DNA of 64,000 nt from Nitzschia sp. pyKryTriq1. Lineage: Eukaryota; Bacillariophyta; Bacillariophyceae; Bacillariales; Bacillariaceae. Each line of letters begins with the position of its first letter. Position 1 is the first letter of the stretch. Shown piece by piece: positions 31,183 through 41,765 of this stretch. A program made the position numbers and the translations under genes. The notes beneath the pieces are model-generated. The model worked only from the letters and a program-made list of their open reading frames with translations. It was not told the origin of the DNA and did no database searches. The DNA lies in contig OY101116.1 of the NCBI GenBank assembly GCA_956465555.1, positions 3,906,001 to 3,970,000 on the forward strand. Direction: 5' to 3'.

Positions 31183-32839
31183 ATGGAAGGCTTGTTTTGC
31201 AGCAACGACGATGCCGCTCTTCCTTTCGACAAACATATCTTCGACTTGAGCTATGATTATGGAGGGGGCGACAAATCCAATATGGATCGCCCCGTACTTA
31301 TTAATAAAGAATCATCGATCCTTCCTCCTACCACCAGGAGTGGCATTCAACTGATATCCGATGCGTTACAAGGTATGTCTTTGGAAGAGCGAAAGCGGGC
31401 CCAGAACGATCTCCACGGTGTGAATTTTGATCATTACGAAATAGACACGAAAGAAACCGTTCTCTTTCAACAAGAAAAGCTCGAGGAAATGGATCGCGAA
31501 CTGCAGCGACTCAGGGCGTCTAGCCCCAAGTGGAGTTTGCACCTAGCAGCCATCGAAATGGCGGAGCAACGGAATATCGACTATGTTAACAATCCTGCTT
31601 TTCGTGTGAAATTTCTGAGAGCTGAGAATTGGGATGGCACCAAGGCAGCATCTCGTTTCATCCGTCATTTCGACTGGAAGCTAGAGTTATTTGGCGAAGA
31701 CAAGCTTGCGAAAGATATTGGGATTGGAGATTTGCAGCCGGAAGATGTAAAGATCCTCAAGAAGGGGTATTTTCAACGACTTCCGGAACGTGATGGGGCA
31801 GGGCGGGCACTTTATTTTCAGATCTTTAATGGACAGACTTATCCGAGTCCCGAATGTATGGTAGGTTATTTTCGAAGAAGCTCGACATACGTGTACGTTT
31901 TGCCCATTTCCATGACGCGCTTTCTCATCGCTTGCCTATATCCAGGCCCGGGTACATTTCTATATGCTTAGCGCCTTGGACGAAGAATCAGACCGAAGGG
32001 GCGGGGTTCTACTTGCATTCAAGCTCAAGGATATTAAGTTTGCCTCTAATAGGGGTCCGACCGTGATGGTGATACATAAAAGAACTGGATTCGACATGCC
32101 CATCCGATTGTGCTCCATGCATAAATTCCTGGAAAAGTATAATACTACTGGGGATGGTGGTGTTTCTCGAATTTCCATATTCATCGATGCTGCCATCAAT
32201 TCGTTTTCACCGTATGTACGGGCTCGGCTCCGTCTCCATTATGGATCGTATACTGAATGGATGTACGAATCCATGACATTTGGGATTCCACATCACTTGA
32301 TTCCTCTCACTGCCGATTACAAAATCAAAACGAAGAATCATATGGAGTATCTCGCCATGCGCCAAGTCGCCGAAGATTTCTTTGCCAACGGAAAAACAGT
32401 CATGACGAGTTTAGGAATGATAACTACAATCCAAATGACTGATCTTCCTGGCAACAATGATGTTCTGCTAGGAAAGGGAAAACCCATCCAAGAGTTTCGT
32501 GGGAATCACCGTCTTTCGGCAATCATTGACGATTACACGGACCGATATCACTTCGAATGCTCCAAAACAGAAAAGACAGCACTGTCGACTGAAATGGTCC
32601 AAAAAGTAAAGGAATATCATGGCCGATTTCTTAGTAAGGAAATCGGAGTGTGGATTGAGGTTTCGGACGATTCGGCAAGGGAAAAAGTCAGCCACATGTT
32701 CCGTCACCAACGTCCAAAAGTCAAGAAAGGACATCACGAGATGACAGGGAACCACAGTACCATTCGTGCGGCGAGTAGTGAGCTCCCCCCCGGCGCGACT
32801 TGGGAAATGAATACGAACCACAAACGAATCAAAGTATGA
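31183..32839 (+). CDS. CRAL-TRIO-like / DUF6824 fusion protein 2
   Basis: Two exons, 31183..31860 and 31946..32839, with an 85-bp intron (GTAGGT...CCAG, phase 0); 523 aa. Splicing joins YPSPECM to ARVHFYMLSALDEES, the same junction as in the paralogues. CRAL-TRIO-like region about 45-345: FLRAENWDGTKAASRFIRHF, LPERDGAGRALYFQIF, and the lobe ending HYGSYTEWMYESMTFGIPHH. DUF6824 about 378-475: NDVLLGKGKPIQEFRGNHRL, a helical middle, GRFLSKEIGVWIEVSD and AREKVSHMFRHQ. The first Gly of the usual FGRGKPF is kept but Arg is replaced by Lys. It is more divergent than the other two copies, and the tail is short and basic. It sits 4.3 kb from the third copy, with only the TPR gene (minus) between them. 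Confidence 0.85.
31861..31945 (+). other. intron of CRAL-TRIO/DUF6824 gene 2
   Basis: 85 bp, GTAGGT donor, CCAG acceptor, phase 0, at the position shared with genes 1 and 3. Confidence 0.85.
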
Positions 32840-33107
32840 GGGAAAAAGAGCAAAGATCAGAGTTAAAAGCATGTCAAGTAAGTATCTTGGATCCTAACTA
32901 GAAAGAATTGGTCAAGAGGAAGTGACAAACGACGTATCTGTATTGGTGACTGCAGTAGGAGCCCGAAGCTGTCGAAACTCACACGATTGAAAAGGAACCT
33001 TTGCAAGCACATCAAACCACAGTAGAAGAGAAGCCCGACTGAAGAATATTCTCTGGACGACTTGGAACTATGGAGACACGCATCTATTTCAGTTAGATGA
33101 ATACCTA

Positions 33108-33998
33108 TTAGGCTGCGGGAGCCGCTAATCGCATGCTGGAAATATGACCGCCGCCGACCAGGCCGTTGTGGAAGAAATGCCCGCAACCCTCTTCTGGTAT
33201 CATGCCTTGGTCTAGCATAACCATGAGGATCGAGAGCAACGCTTGAAAGCAAACGGAAGCCTCTTTGGTGTGTTCAAGTTGCGAGTGGGCCACGCCCAAG
33301 TTGTTGACAATTGCAAGAAATGTCTGGGAATCCGTGGGGTCCGTCATCAGCATATCGTCGTTCTGTGCATAGATCTCATACGCAAGCTCGTACAGTTTCA
33401 TGGTCTTCTCGAGCTTGCGTCTAGTATCATCCTGATTCGCCAAACGCATTGCTGAAAGTTGTATGACAAGGCCAAGATTGAATATAATGGCAGCGGAACA
33501 CGAGCTGATAGCTTTCAATGCATCTTCCCCGGACAAGCAGTTAAGAGCTCGAAGAGAATCCAGAAGAACCGGCCTTTGGTCCAATTGAACTCGATCTTCT
33601 TCGTGCATTGCGGCCTCGTCTGCGAACAGCCGGGCAGTGGCAGTGATCCAGTTGTTATCGACAACTTGAAAGTTCAGCCTGTCTTGGTCTTGTTGGGAAA
33701 CTTTGGATGATGGCGAGTCATCGCATTGGTCCTCCCTCATAACATCGTCATCACCCCCACACTTGCTGGTGGAAGTACCATCGCTTCTAAAAATAGACGA
33801 GGTGGGAATGAGTGTTTGCCAAGTTATCATTTGCTTCATGGACGCCAACGAAATTGGAAGTAGCACAGCTGCTTCAGCATAGTCGCCCCTGTAAATTGAA
33901 ATAACAGCATGGTTAGATTGTTCGATTGATCGACGTAATGTTGTCCTAGCAAGGCCTGGGTTACCATCGTAGTGGATCTGTTCCACAGTTTGCATCAT
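33108..33998 (-). CDS. TPR-like protein of a diatom-expanded family
   Basis: Intronless, 296 aa. The N-terminus (20-60) has an alpha-helical YRGDYAEAAVLLPISLASMK, followed by an acidic Ser/Asp-rich insert. The C-terminal half (175-285) has two helical pairs typical of tetratricopeptide repeats: AAIIFNLGLVIQLSAMRL with KTMKLYELAYEIYAQ, then LAIVNNLGVAHSQLEHTKEA with FQALLSILMVML. The end is GGGHISSMRLAAPAA. The FNLGLVxQ, NNLGxxH and terminal APAA features match a TPR-like family I know as numerous in diatoms. TPRs bind partner proteins; the partner is unknown. The gene lies on the minus strand between two plus-strand CRAL-TRIO/DUF6824 genes. Confidence 0.75.
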   Translation of the reverse strand: MMQTVEQIHYDGNPGLARTTLRRSIEQSNHAVISIYRGDYAEAAVLLPISLASMKQMITWQTLIPTSSIFRSDGTSTSKCGGDDDVMREDQCDDSPSSKVSQQDQDRLNFQVVDNNWITATARLFADEAAMHEEDRVQLDQRPVLLDSLRALNCLSGEDALKAISSCSAAIIFNLGLVIQLSAMRLANQDDTRRKLEKTMKLYELAYEIYAQNDDMLMTDPTDSQTFLAIVNNLGVAHSQLEHTKEASVCFQALLSILMVMLDQGMIPEEGCGHFFHNGLVGGGHISSMRLAAPAA

Positions 33999-35380
33999 GA
34001 TGTCGCGATTGTTGTTGCACTCGTTGTCGTCGCGTGATAGATGTGAGGGCCTTCTCAGTGTCCAGTATTCGGTTTTATGTGATCGAAAACGAAGAAGGGT
34101 ATGGTAGTATTACTGCGACAACCGCAGAGCAATCCAGAAGAAAATGATGTGGCACCATCACTAAAAAGAGCCAAATGAACCGGAAAAGGCGGAACGGATG
34201 GAATGTGAAGGAAAGATATGCCCCGCATGGTCCAGACTTCGCGTCGCTTTCCCGAATTGCCACCTTATTTTACAGTAGTACGAGTACTGGTACTGTGGGG
34301 ACCCAGCTACCGGTAGAGTAGCAGTAGTTGTTGTTCCGTACAACATATTGAATATTATGTGGTGATGGGGGGTTGCTTTTGCAATTATTATTTGCAATAA
34401 GCGGTGAGCTGGCGGGGTTCGCATCGCCTTCAATCCTTCTACAGGTACACGTATTTGTTCATTGTCCGCCTTCGTGCAAGTACCAGGTAGGGTCGAGGGA
34501 ATCGTAGAATCAAAGGCTGCACGCGGTATGTGTGACTTTTAGAACAGTTACACCGTCGCCTTGTAGTAACGCCGAAGTGGTACATAGATAAAGAAAAACT
34601 TAGATGCCAGTTCGCTTCGCTCGTCGAGTAATTTTTGGCCAAAAGGTCAACCAGCATGGCATAGGTGCCAGAATAAAAGCGCCCGTGATGGCGTGTTATT
34701 GGGGGGGCTTACAAAGGTGTGTTTATCGTTACGTGTTCCGGATGTGAATATTCCAGATTGTGCGCTCCTCTGAGCTGCGGTCATTCGGGATGCTTCCCGA
34801 AGTCATTGTGCAACGCGCGTGCCTGCGCATTCGCCCAATCTACGACTACTATGACCACATTTGTTCTTGCCCAGAAGTTAGGCCTTCAGAACCGGTACTG
34901 AGCCCTTAGAAACGCCGAACTTTGATTTTTCGAAAAGTACGAGTACCAGGTACTGCGTACATGATGTGTGTGCTTGTATGCAGTCCGGACCGGGCCTTTA
35001 TTAGTAATACTGTACATGGGAAAGGAGGTTAGTTCGTACAAGCAGGTCAAAATCCTTTACGTACATAGTATACGTAATACTACTGCCACGAACCCAGCAG
35101 AGTAATAATATCATAATACGATACAAGTAGCACTAAAAGTGCGTCGTCGCTGAGCGCGAGAGGTGGGGGTTGACGTACTGGGAAGGATGTATGTGTCTCC
35201 GACATTGGTACCACCCCTCACGCCGCAGTGGGGACAGAAGGACAGAGATTCTTGTAGCATAATTGGTGGCTCTGCCAAATAAAAGACGGATTTGGGCGGA
35301 AGGTAGAAGAAAGAAAGTCATATTAGTCGCATAGATTGACCGACGAGGAAAAATGAAATATAATCTTGTACATCGGATGA

Positions 35381-35407
35381 AATATTTTGTTAAATTGACA
35401 AAAAATT
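35381..35407. repeat. imperfect AT-rich palindrome (left copy)
   Basis: AATATTTTGTTAA, a centre base, then TTGACAAAAAATT, so the arms pair imperfectly. It is related in sequence to the perfect palindrome at 35660-35686. Confidence 0.65.
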
Positions 35408-35659
35408 ACGTACGTAGCTGCCTTTACATTCTATTCTCGCCAAGATGGTAACACGAGGGACTTTACAGTGCATTGTCCCATCGGAGATGACAAATCGGAC
35501 ATAAATTGCATAATCTGGTTTTGCCCACGACATGACATACCCGGAAATAACGGACCGTTCTTTATAGAAGGACCATAATTACGAGCTTATACATAACAAA
35601 GGGAGATATTTCATTTCAAATTGTTCATGTTTTATTATAATAATCTAACAGATAGAATA

Positions 35660-35686
35660 AATTTTTTGTTAATTTAACAAAAAATT
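35660..35686. repeat. perfect AT-rich palindrome (right copy)
   Basis: Thirteen-base arms AATTTTTTGTTAA and TTAACAAAAAATT around a single T. With the left copy it brackets about 250 bp of AT-rich DNA. It could be ends of a small non-autonomous element, a bidirectional terminator-like hairpin, or chance. Confidence 0.75.
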
Positions 35687-35761
35687 ATATCCGGGCTCGT
35701 TAAAATTGTATATCCGGGTCCTTTCCATTACAACGGAGTTCATCTCAACGACACAACTGAC

Positions 35762-35836
35762 CTACTGTACCGGTACCAGTACAGTACCGTACAGGTACGA
35801 GTATCGGTACAGTACAAGGTACAGTATCTGTATGTA
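35762..35836. repeat. GTAC-palindrome cluster
   Basis: About 75 bp in which nearly every ten bases hold a GTAC, including GTACCGGTACC and CAGTACAGTACCGTAC. Confidence 0.65.
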
Positions 35837-36187
35837 TCTCTCAACGGTCGCGGTCGAACGGTGCGATCTCAACGGGTGAAGCTTCGTTAAATGTCTGAAA
35901 TTCCCATGTCGGGATCATTGCAATAATATTATGTCTGTATATCGTTACTCGCCGAAAACGCGTACCTGCCAGCGCAACAAATATCGTGAGCTTCGTTGAC
36001 GTATAAAAACTAATTGAAAAAAGGACAATCCGGTGACACTGTCTGTGCAGCCCGGGGTCTTTGCGGGGACGGATCGTGGAGATACTGCCTTCGGGTGCAA
36101 GACCACTGCGGCTCCATTATTGTTTCGAAATCAATCAATCAGGAGCAGCAGGAGCAGCAGGAGCAGCAGGAGCAGCAGCAGGAGCAT

Positions 36188-38244
36188 ATGATGCAGAATT
36201 GGTTTCCCACCTCGTTTTCCGCAGCGTTTAGTGCAGGTATCAACGCTGGTCCGGACGGGCAAACTTCTGAGGAGCCGCCGTCGGAGACAACTTCTTTATT
36301 GGCTAATAGTGCCGGCATCATTGATACTAGTAGACATCAGACGTGGTTGGGCGGGTATTCTTCGACACCATCAGCATCATCATCATCACAGCAATATCCT
36401 ACAAGTACCAATATGGATCCCTCGTTAATATCACGAGAAAGCAATAGTATTATTTCGGTCGACAATCCAAACGTTACCAGCATCGGCGAGGACCAAGTGG
36501 ATTCGTATATTGCCCAAGCCCTCAACAAACTTTCCATGAAGGAGCGTGATCAGGTGTATCACGAGTTGCATGGAGTCGATGAAGTAATTAATGAAACTCC
36601 CGCATTTGTGCAACGAAAGCTACAAGAATTCCACTCGCAACTTTATTCCATAAAAGAGACACATCCCAAGGGCAAGGCGTTACAAATGGCATTGCAGCAG
36701 CAAAAGCAGCAGCACCAGCAGCAGCAAGGTGGTGGCTTATCAATATCATCATCATCATCATCATCTTATGTATTCGATCCGAAAATGGGCTTGAAATTTC
36801 TCCGATCCGAGTCCTTTCATGTGACAAAGGCAGCCGATCGAATGGTCCGGTTCTTTGATTTGAAATTATTCTTGTTTGGTCCTGCATTACTCTGCAAAGA
36901 GATCACCATGGACGATCTTTCCAAGGATGATCGAAACACTCTCAAAGCGGGATTTATTCAAGTACTACCTGTTCGGGATCGAGCCGGAAGAGCTATTATT
37001 GTCTTGGTTCCTACCTTTCAAACCTACAAGGTGGCCGAGAATATGGTAAGTCGACGATGATTGATTTGTTCATTCCTCAGTCGTCGTCTTCATCGTCGTC
37101 ATCATCATCAGTCAGATGATTTGTTTTGCTTACTGTACCATTGTTTGTCTGCCATCACAAAATGCCCAATCCTGAAAAAGACACGGGCGATGTTTTACAT
37201 GTTCATGTGCGCCTTGGACGATGAAGAGACTCAAAAACGGGGCTTTGCGGCAATTATTTACGATGTGGGAGATTTCAATGCTCACAAGACGGATTTGAAA
37301 ACGGTCGTGCAAGGGACATGGGTCGTAGGTTCGGTTCCTGCCAAGACGAATTCCCTCCATCACTGCTTTAACGATGCCGCATTTCGAGTCATGATCAATC
37401 TATCCATGAAATTCTTTGGGGAAGAAGTCAAGGCACGAGCCAAAATTCATCATGGTACGAAAACATTAGTTTATTCTTCTTGTTGACCAATATCTATAGA
37501 TTTTGGTCTCGCCATCCTCTCACCTTGACTGATGATGATGCCTATTTTGCTGCTTTCTCTCTCTCTCTTTCTTTCATTTTTTCTGATGAAGGAACGCATG
37601 TGGAATGTGTGTATGCTCTCATGACGTTTGGAATTCCACCCGATGCTCTTTGTGTTACCATGGAGGGAGAATTGAAACGCAAAAATCATTTGGAATGGAT
37701 CAAAATGCGCAAGAAACAAGAATCATCAACAGCAGCAGCAACGCCTCGTATCATGGTTCCTTGTCGAAATGATGTTCTCTTTGGTAGGGGCAAGCCATTT
37801 CGAGAGCATATGGGCAATTTACGATTATTCAACTTGTTGGATGAGAATTTGGATCGGTACGAAAATGTCAAATTGAAAGAAAAGTCGACAGTCATTGCCG
37901 ACATGGTAGATACCATCCATGGAGAAGGGGGGCGGTTTCTTATCAAACATGATGGATTGTGTTGGGTGGAAGTGGACGACAAGCAAGCACGAGAAAAAGT
38001 CTCTCATGCCTTTCGAACACGGTTGCGAATTCAGCAAACTTCGGGAGACGACCAACCTAGCACTACTGGTAGCGAATCGAACAACAGCACGACCGTCAGT
38101 CCGACCAGTAGTCCTATGCTCCGACCCAACGACCATCCATCTTCACATGACTATGATTCTCCCATGGGCGACGGATATTTCGCTGCCAAGCGTGCTAGGA
38201 CGAGTAGTAGTGCTACTACCGGCGGCACGCTGCAGTTCTTTTAG
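36188..38244 (+). CDS. CRAL-TRIO-like / DUF6824 fusion protein 3
   Basis: Three exons: 36188..37045, 37181..37454 and 37592..38244; 594 aa. Intron 1 (37046..37180, GTAAGT...AAAG, phase 0) matches the paralogues and joins TYKVAENM to TRAMFYMFMCALDDEETQ. Intron 2 (37455..37591, GTACGA...GAAG, phase 1) is unique to this copy and restores HHGTHVECVYALMTFGIP. The start is the first true ATG (MMQNWFPTSF), which lines up with MNNWFAST of gene 1. The CRAL-TRIO-like region (about 120-405) has ERDQVYHELHGVDE, FLRSESFHVTKAADRMVRFF and LPVRDRAGRAI. DUF6824 (about 428-525) has NDVLFGRGKPFREHMGN, GRFLIKHDGLCWVEVDD and AREKVSHAFRTR. Copies 1 and 3 are clearly the closest pair. Confidence 0.87.
37046..37180 (+). 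other. first intron of CRAL-TRIO/DUF6824 gene 3
   Basis: 135 bp, GTAAGT donor, phase 0, conserved in position with genes 1 and 2. The acceptor CTGAAAAAG has a weak pyrimidine tract. Confidence 0.8.
37455..37591 (+). other. second intron of CRAL-TRIO/DUF6824 gene 3
   Basis: 137 bp, GTACGA...GAAG, phase 1, with a (CTCT)n tract before the acceptor. Genes 1 and 2 have no intron here, so it was gained here or lost in the others. Confidence 0.85.
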
Positions 38245-38809
38245 CTAAAAAGAGTATTGCTAGCGAGAGGGCAGCGATTGTACCGTCTTTTAACGTAGCA
38301 CTTCTACTGCTACAAGCTTACCGATGACTTTGGTCGTCTATAGTTCTTACTTCGTTACTACAGTGTGCACGAGGTAGTAGCATTTTACTCATAGTGTACG
38401 TGTACGATGAGTACTGTAGACAACGACGACTCCTCCTCGCTTCTCCGCTCCTGGATTGATTCACGGCCCCCGTGACCAGGTCGATTGACATGACTCGTTC
38501 GATCGTTAGTTTCGTCTTGCGCTCGTCCGGCCTGCACTGCTGACGCTAAAAATATATAATAAACAACTTCAACGCGACGAGAAACTCACGACAAAGTTTG
38601 ACCATGGCGAATGCGCCTGCATCGCAACGCAGAAGGACATCATCTGTGATGATGCGATGATTTATAATATATCAAGCACAGTTATCGACTCTACTAGTAT
38701 AGAGAGGGGCCCTCTCTCTAGTAGACTGTCTTAACACATACACCAAGATACAAACCACTCTCTATGTTCCATAGAAACTGACTTGACCTCCTTTGTCACC
38801 TCCAAGATC
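38245..38809. other. intergenic
   Basis: Promoter side of the Beclin gene. It has an ATATATAATAAA run at 38552-38565 and TATAATATATC at 38661-38671. No gene or extra Beclin exon is seen. Confidence 0.4.
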
Positions 38810-40219
38810 ATGATGTCATCATTACTGGGGGATAATGAAGCAAAAACGAAGCAGCAGGATGAAAAGTCTACTAGAAGCGATGGTGATGACGATTGTTCTC
38901 TCGAAGACTTGAAGCAACGTTTGACCCAACTCCGTCAAGAACGCCGCCAGGTCGCTCGCGTCCGCCAAGAATTAGGTCAACATCTGTTGCCCCGACGACT
39001 CAATCAATTGCGATTGCAGCGACAAGTGGCCGTCGAATCGTATCAATCCATAGTCGTGCAGCGGCAAGCACTGGCGCAATATTTGAACTTGGCCGTCCGA
39101 TGGAATGTCTGGAATGATTGTTTTCATATTTGGCATGCGGGACCGTGGGCGACGATCAATGGGGCAAGATTCGGAGGAGAAGCTCCTCGACTTCCTGCGG
39201 GTCTGCAACACTTGCATTCCGAACCACAACCATATCACTCAGGTTTACCGGTAGGAGGGAACGGAAGTACCAATCATTCTGGTGCGAGTTCTGCGACTAC
39301 ATCTACTACAAGTAATGTCAGTAGCACCAACGCCCCTCCTCCACGTCGCTACTTCTTGTGGTCGTCTGTGGCTCCCGCACCACATCCTCCTTCCACGAAT
39401 GGTGACATGGATGTTGTCACGACGGTATCATCGAACGTTCCTTCTTTGTCGCCTGCTCAAGTCGCTGCTACTACTGGTACTAATACAGCCTACCACCACC
39501 ACCACCACCAGCAGCAGCAAGATAACAACAACAACAACAAGGTTCCTTGGCCCGAAATCAATGCTGCATTGGGTCATATCGTCTTACTCTTGCAAGTCTT
39601 GCAGGATCAATGTGGATCGACATTCTCGACGACACATGAATTGATTCCCATGGCAAGTACGTCCCAAATTGGAATTCGAAGGCGGGCCCCCAAATCGTTA
39701 CTCTCCTCCTGGACGACCTCGAACGATTCGCAACAACAACCTTTGTTGCCACCGGTCATTCATAATTTATATTTTGAAGAATCAAGCTTTGCCTTGTTCA
39801 AAGGAGGTGCCTTACGACAATTCAATATCGGACTCGGCGCTCTATTGGAATGTTTGGTACAAATCCAACAACAGTCCCGTTCCTCCTCCAACAATGGTGG
39901 TGGTGGTGGTGGTGGTAATAGTCAACAACATCCGACCATTGTCTTCCCGCATGCGATTCAACAATTGCCATCATCATTATCGAATTCAAATTCAAATTCA
40001 AATTGCAATTCAAATGAAGCGCAAGATAATAATTTTGGAACTGGTGTTGGCATCATGACGATTGGAGGGATTCCCTTTCAATACAATGAAGGTACGGCCG
40101 TCGAATTTACGCGAGCCTGTAAATATTTCTTGACGAATTTGAAATGGCTCGTGGCGCATGCGGTCAAACACCATCATGTCGTGCTCATGGGAATGGATAC
40201 TACTAGTACTACAGTATGA
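38810..40219 (+). CDS. ATG6: Beclin 1 / Atg6, autophagy and Vps34-complex subunit
   Basis: Intronless, 469 aa from the first ATG. Residues about 20-95 are coiled coil (LEDLKQRLTQLRQERRQVAR). They lead into NVWNDCFHIWHAGPWATING, the diagnostic start of the Beclin evolutionarily conserved domain. Further ECD blocks: WPEINAALGHIVLLLQVLQD, HELIPMASTSQIGI, LFKGGALRQFNIGLGALLEC, and RACKYFLTNLKWLVAHAVKH at the end. Beclin is the scaffold of the class III PI3-kinase (Vps34) complexes that act in autophagosome formation and endosomal sorting. The N-terminal BH3-type region of animal Beclin is absent, and the ECD carries His/Gln, Ser and Gly inserts. A further upstream exon is possible but not seen. 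Confidence 0.87.
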   Translation: MMSSLLGDNEAKTKQQDEKSTRSDGDDDCSLEDLKQRLTQLRQERRQVARVRQELGQHLLPRRLNQLRLQRQVAVESYQSIVVQRQALAQYLNLAVRWNVWNDCFHIWHAGPWATINGARFGGEAPRLPAGLQHLHSEPQPYHSGLPVGGNGSTNHSGASSATTSTTSNVSSTNAPPPRRYFLWSSVAPAPHPPSTNGDMDVVTTVSSNVPSLSPAQVAATTGTNTAYHHHHHQQQQDNNNNNKVPWPEINAALGHIVLLLQVLQDQCGSTFSTTHELIPMASTSQIGIRRRAPKSLLSSWTTSNDSQQQPLLPPVIHNLYFEESSFALFKGGALRQFNIGLGALLECLVQIQQQSRSSSNNGGGGGGGNSQQHPTIVFPHAIQQLPSSLSNSNSNSNCNSNEAQDNNFGTGVGIMTIGGIPFQYNEGTAVEFTRACKYFLTNLKWLVAHAVKHHHVVLMGMDTTSTTV

Positions 40220-40739
40220 AAGAACCATAACGAACAGCAAGAACGACAACGACAACAACAACGACTATTCAAGTAGTGTAGTACTCCTGGTGGATATTGC
40301 TACTAGTACAATGGTATACAGCTCTACTGAAACAGCAACGAAATGATACACGTACTCATTCGATATGAATTATTACTACTCTACGGATACCGCCTCCAGC
40401 ATGGTGCACTGCGTCTATTTATTGTTCTTGGTCAAAGACATGCATGCAGTTCCAAGACTTCTCAATCGCAAGATGGGCCTTGCTTGCTTGTTGCATACAC
40501 GTACTTGCTCACATTAGACGTAGCCAACTTGTTTCAGGGCATGCCCATCATTCCAAACTTTGGTAAACTTGTATGCCAGCGTCCGTATGCTGCCTCTCGC
40601 AACTAGCTACGTAGAGATGCAAATACTGAACTCCACTCGCCCACTTCTATCAATCATTGGACATTTGTAAGACAATAAAAAAGTCTATGCATATGTCACC
40701 CAAACAATTAGAGACATCATAATTCTTTCTCCTCGTCTG
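40220..40739. other. convergent intergenic spacer
   Basis: Separates the 3' ends of the Beclin gene and the minus-strand gene ending at 40740. It is ACAACAACG-rich at the start. No gene is seen. Confidence 0.4.
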
Positions 40740-41765
40740 TTACACCAACGAAATACTCTCTACTGGGACTCCACTACTACTAGCAGCACTGTCTCCGTTC
40801 TGGCTCGTTTCCGCACTACCTCTTTGAATTTCTAGTTTGGTAATCAAACTTTGCATGGTTCGAAGAAACTCGTCGGCATTCTCCGGCGAGACAACAATGT
40901 CCCATTGGCCCTCTCTTCGACGAATCACGACTTGATTGGAAGGATCGAGGCAAGTAGCAAATCGGTGCCGCTTTCCGACAAAAGTTGCCGCACCCAGTCC
41001 TGCCAAATACGCATGACAGACATCTCCGAATTGGTAGGTAATCAAAAAGGTCTTGATGCCAATCGTTCCATTGGAACGAATATCGACTTGCTTGGGGAGT
41101 ATGCAAGCGTACAGACCCAAAATTAATATGAACGTCCAACCCATCAGCCACACCGTTCCGGATCGTTCAAAGTCGTATACTTTGGTAGCAATCAAACTAG
41201 CCACCATTTGAAATGCAATCAGAACGAGTGGAATACTGAGAGCCAGTACCACCCACTGGTCATATTTGGCGGCCGTTGAAAAAATGACCTGGTGACTTGG
41301 TTTGCTATTGGAGCGGCTGGAACTGACAGACGAGACGGATCGACCAGAACGGGAGCGGGAGCGAGATCGACTCGAGCGGTGGGGTCGGCGGGTACTCGGA
41401 CCTTCAGTAGCGGTAGTAGCAGGTGTCGGCTCTTTTGGTTCCAACTGGGACTTTTCAATAATAGTGGTTGAGAGTGTTGTGGTGGCAGCACCTTCTTTTA
41501 CGTCGAGCGTTGGTGGCGTTGCGTACTCCTGCTCGTGCGGCGTGTCCGCTGGTATTTCAGAGGAAACAGTAGTGGTAGCGGGATCTGTCATTCGTCCTAG
41601 TTTTGATATGGAGAGGATGTGATGGTCGGATAATGGGAGAGAGGAAGAGGTGTATATGCGATGGAAAAGAGAAAGTGGAACAAGGCCCAAAAATAATAAG
41701 GTGCACAGCAGAAAATAAAAAAAACATGCCCAAACAATGAATTTGGGGTTTATTCGGCACAACAT
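40740..41765 (-). CDS. two-helix membrane protein with PH-like C-terminal domain
   Basis: 341 aa from the most upstream ATG. The N-terminal 58 residues include a hydrophobic run and could instead be untranslated sequence, since Met59 (41591, MTDPATTTV) is an equally good start giving 283 aa. A disordered Thr/Pro/Glu and then Arg/Ser dipeptide segment (RSSRSRSRSRSGRS) leads to two helices (WVVLALSIPLVLIAFQMVAS; VWLMGWTFILILGLYACIL). These are followed by a beta-rich domain (VDIRSNGTIGIKTFLITYQF; NQVVIRRREGQWDIVVSPEN) and a helix. Two helices plus this beta-sheet resemble membrane-anchored bacterial PH-type domains. The function is unknown. It is probably an ER or endosomal membrane protein, which is inference. 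Confidence 0.68.
   Translation of the reverse strand: MLCRINPKFIVWACFFYFLLCTLLFLGLVPLSLFHRIYTSSSLPLSDHHILSISKLGRMTDPATTTVSSEIPADTPHEQEYATPPTLDVKEGAATTTLSTTIIEKSQLEPKEPTPATTATEGPSTRRPHRSSRSRSRSRSGRSVSSVSSSRSNSKPSHQVIFSTAAKYDQWVVLALSIPLVLIAFQMVASLIATKVYDFERSGTVWLMGWTFILILGLYACILPKQVDIRSNGTIGIKTFLITYQFGDVCHAYLAGLGAATFVGKRHRFATCLDPSNQVVIRRREGQWDIVVSPENADEFLRTMQSLITKLEIQRGSAETSQNGDSAASSSGVPVESISLV

Larger units (their letters stand above)
33999..36187. other. gene-poor 2.2-kb stretch, partly AT-rich
   Basis: No supported gene. GTAC-rich clusters occur at 34270-34320, 34935-34965 and 35762-35836. An AT-rich block runs from about 35340 to 35720 and is bounded by two related palindromes, listed separately. 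A TATAAAA-like site at 36002-36008 lies upstream of the next gene. A Glu/Gln-coding (GAGCAGCAG)n run at 36140-36185 precedes its first ATG. Confidence 0.45.

Noticed and set aside
35340-35720. Centromere
   Set aside because: AT-rich but only about 380 bp and only moderately low in GC by eye; no supporting repeats.
40740-41765. A signal anchor at the N-terminus of the PH-like protein as a firm feature
   Set aside because: The hydrophobic run may be untranslated T-rich DNA upstream of Met59. Left as an alternative start.
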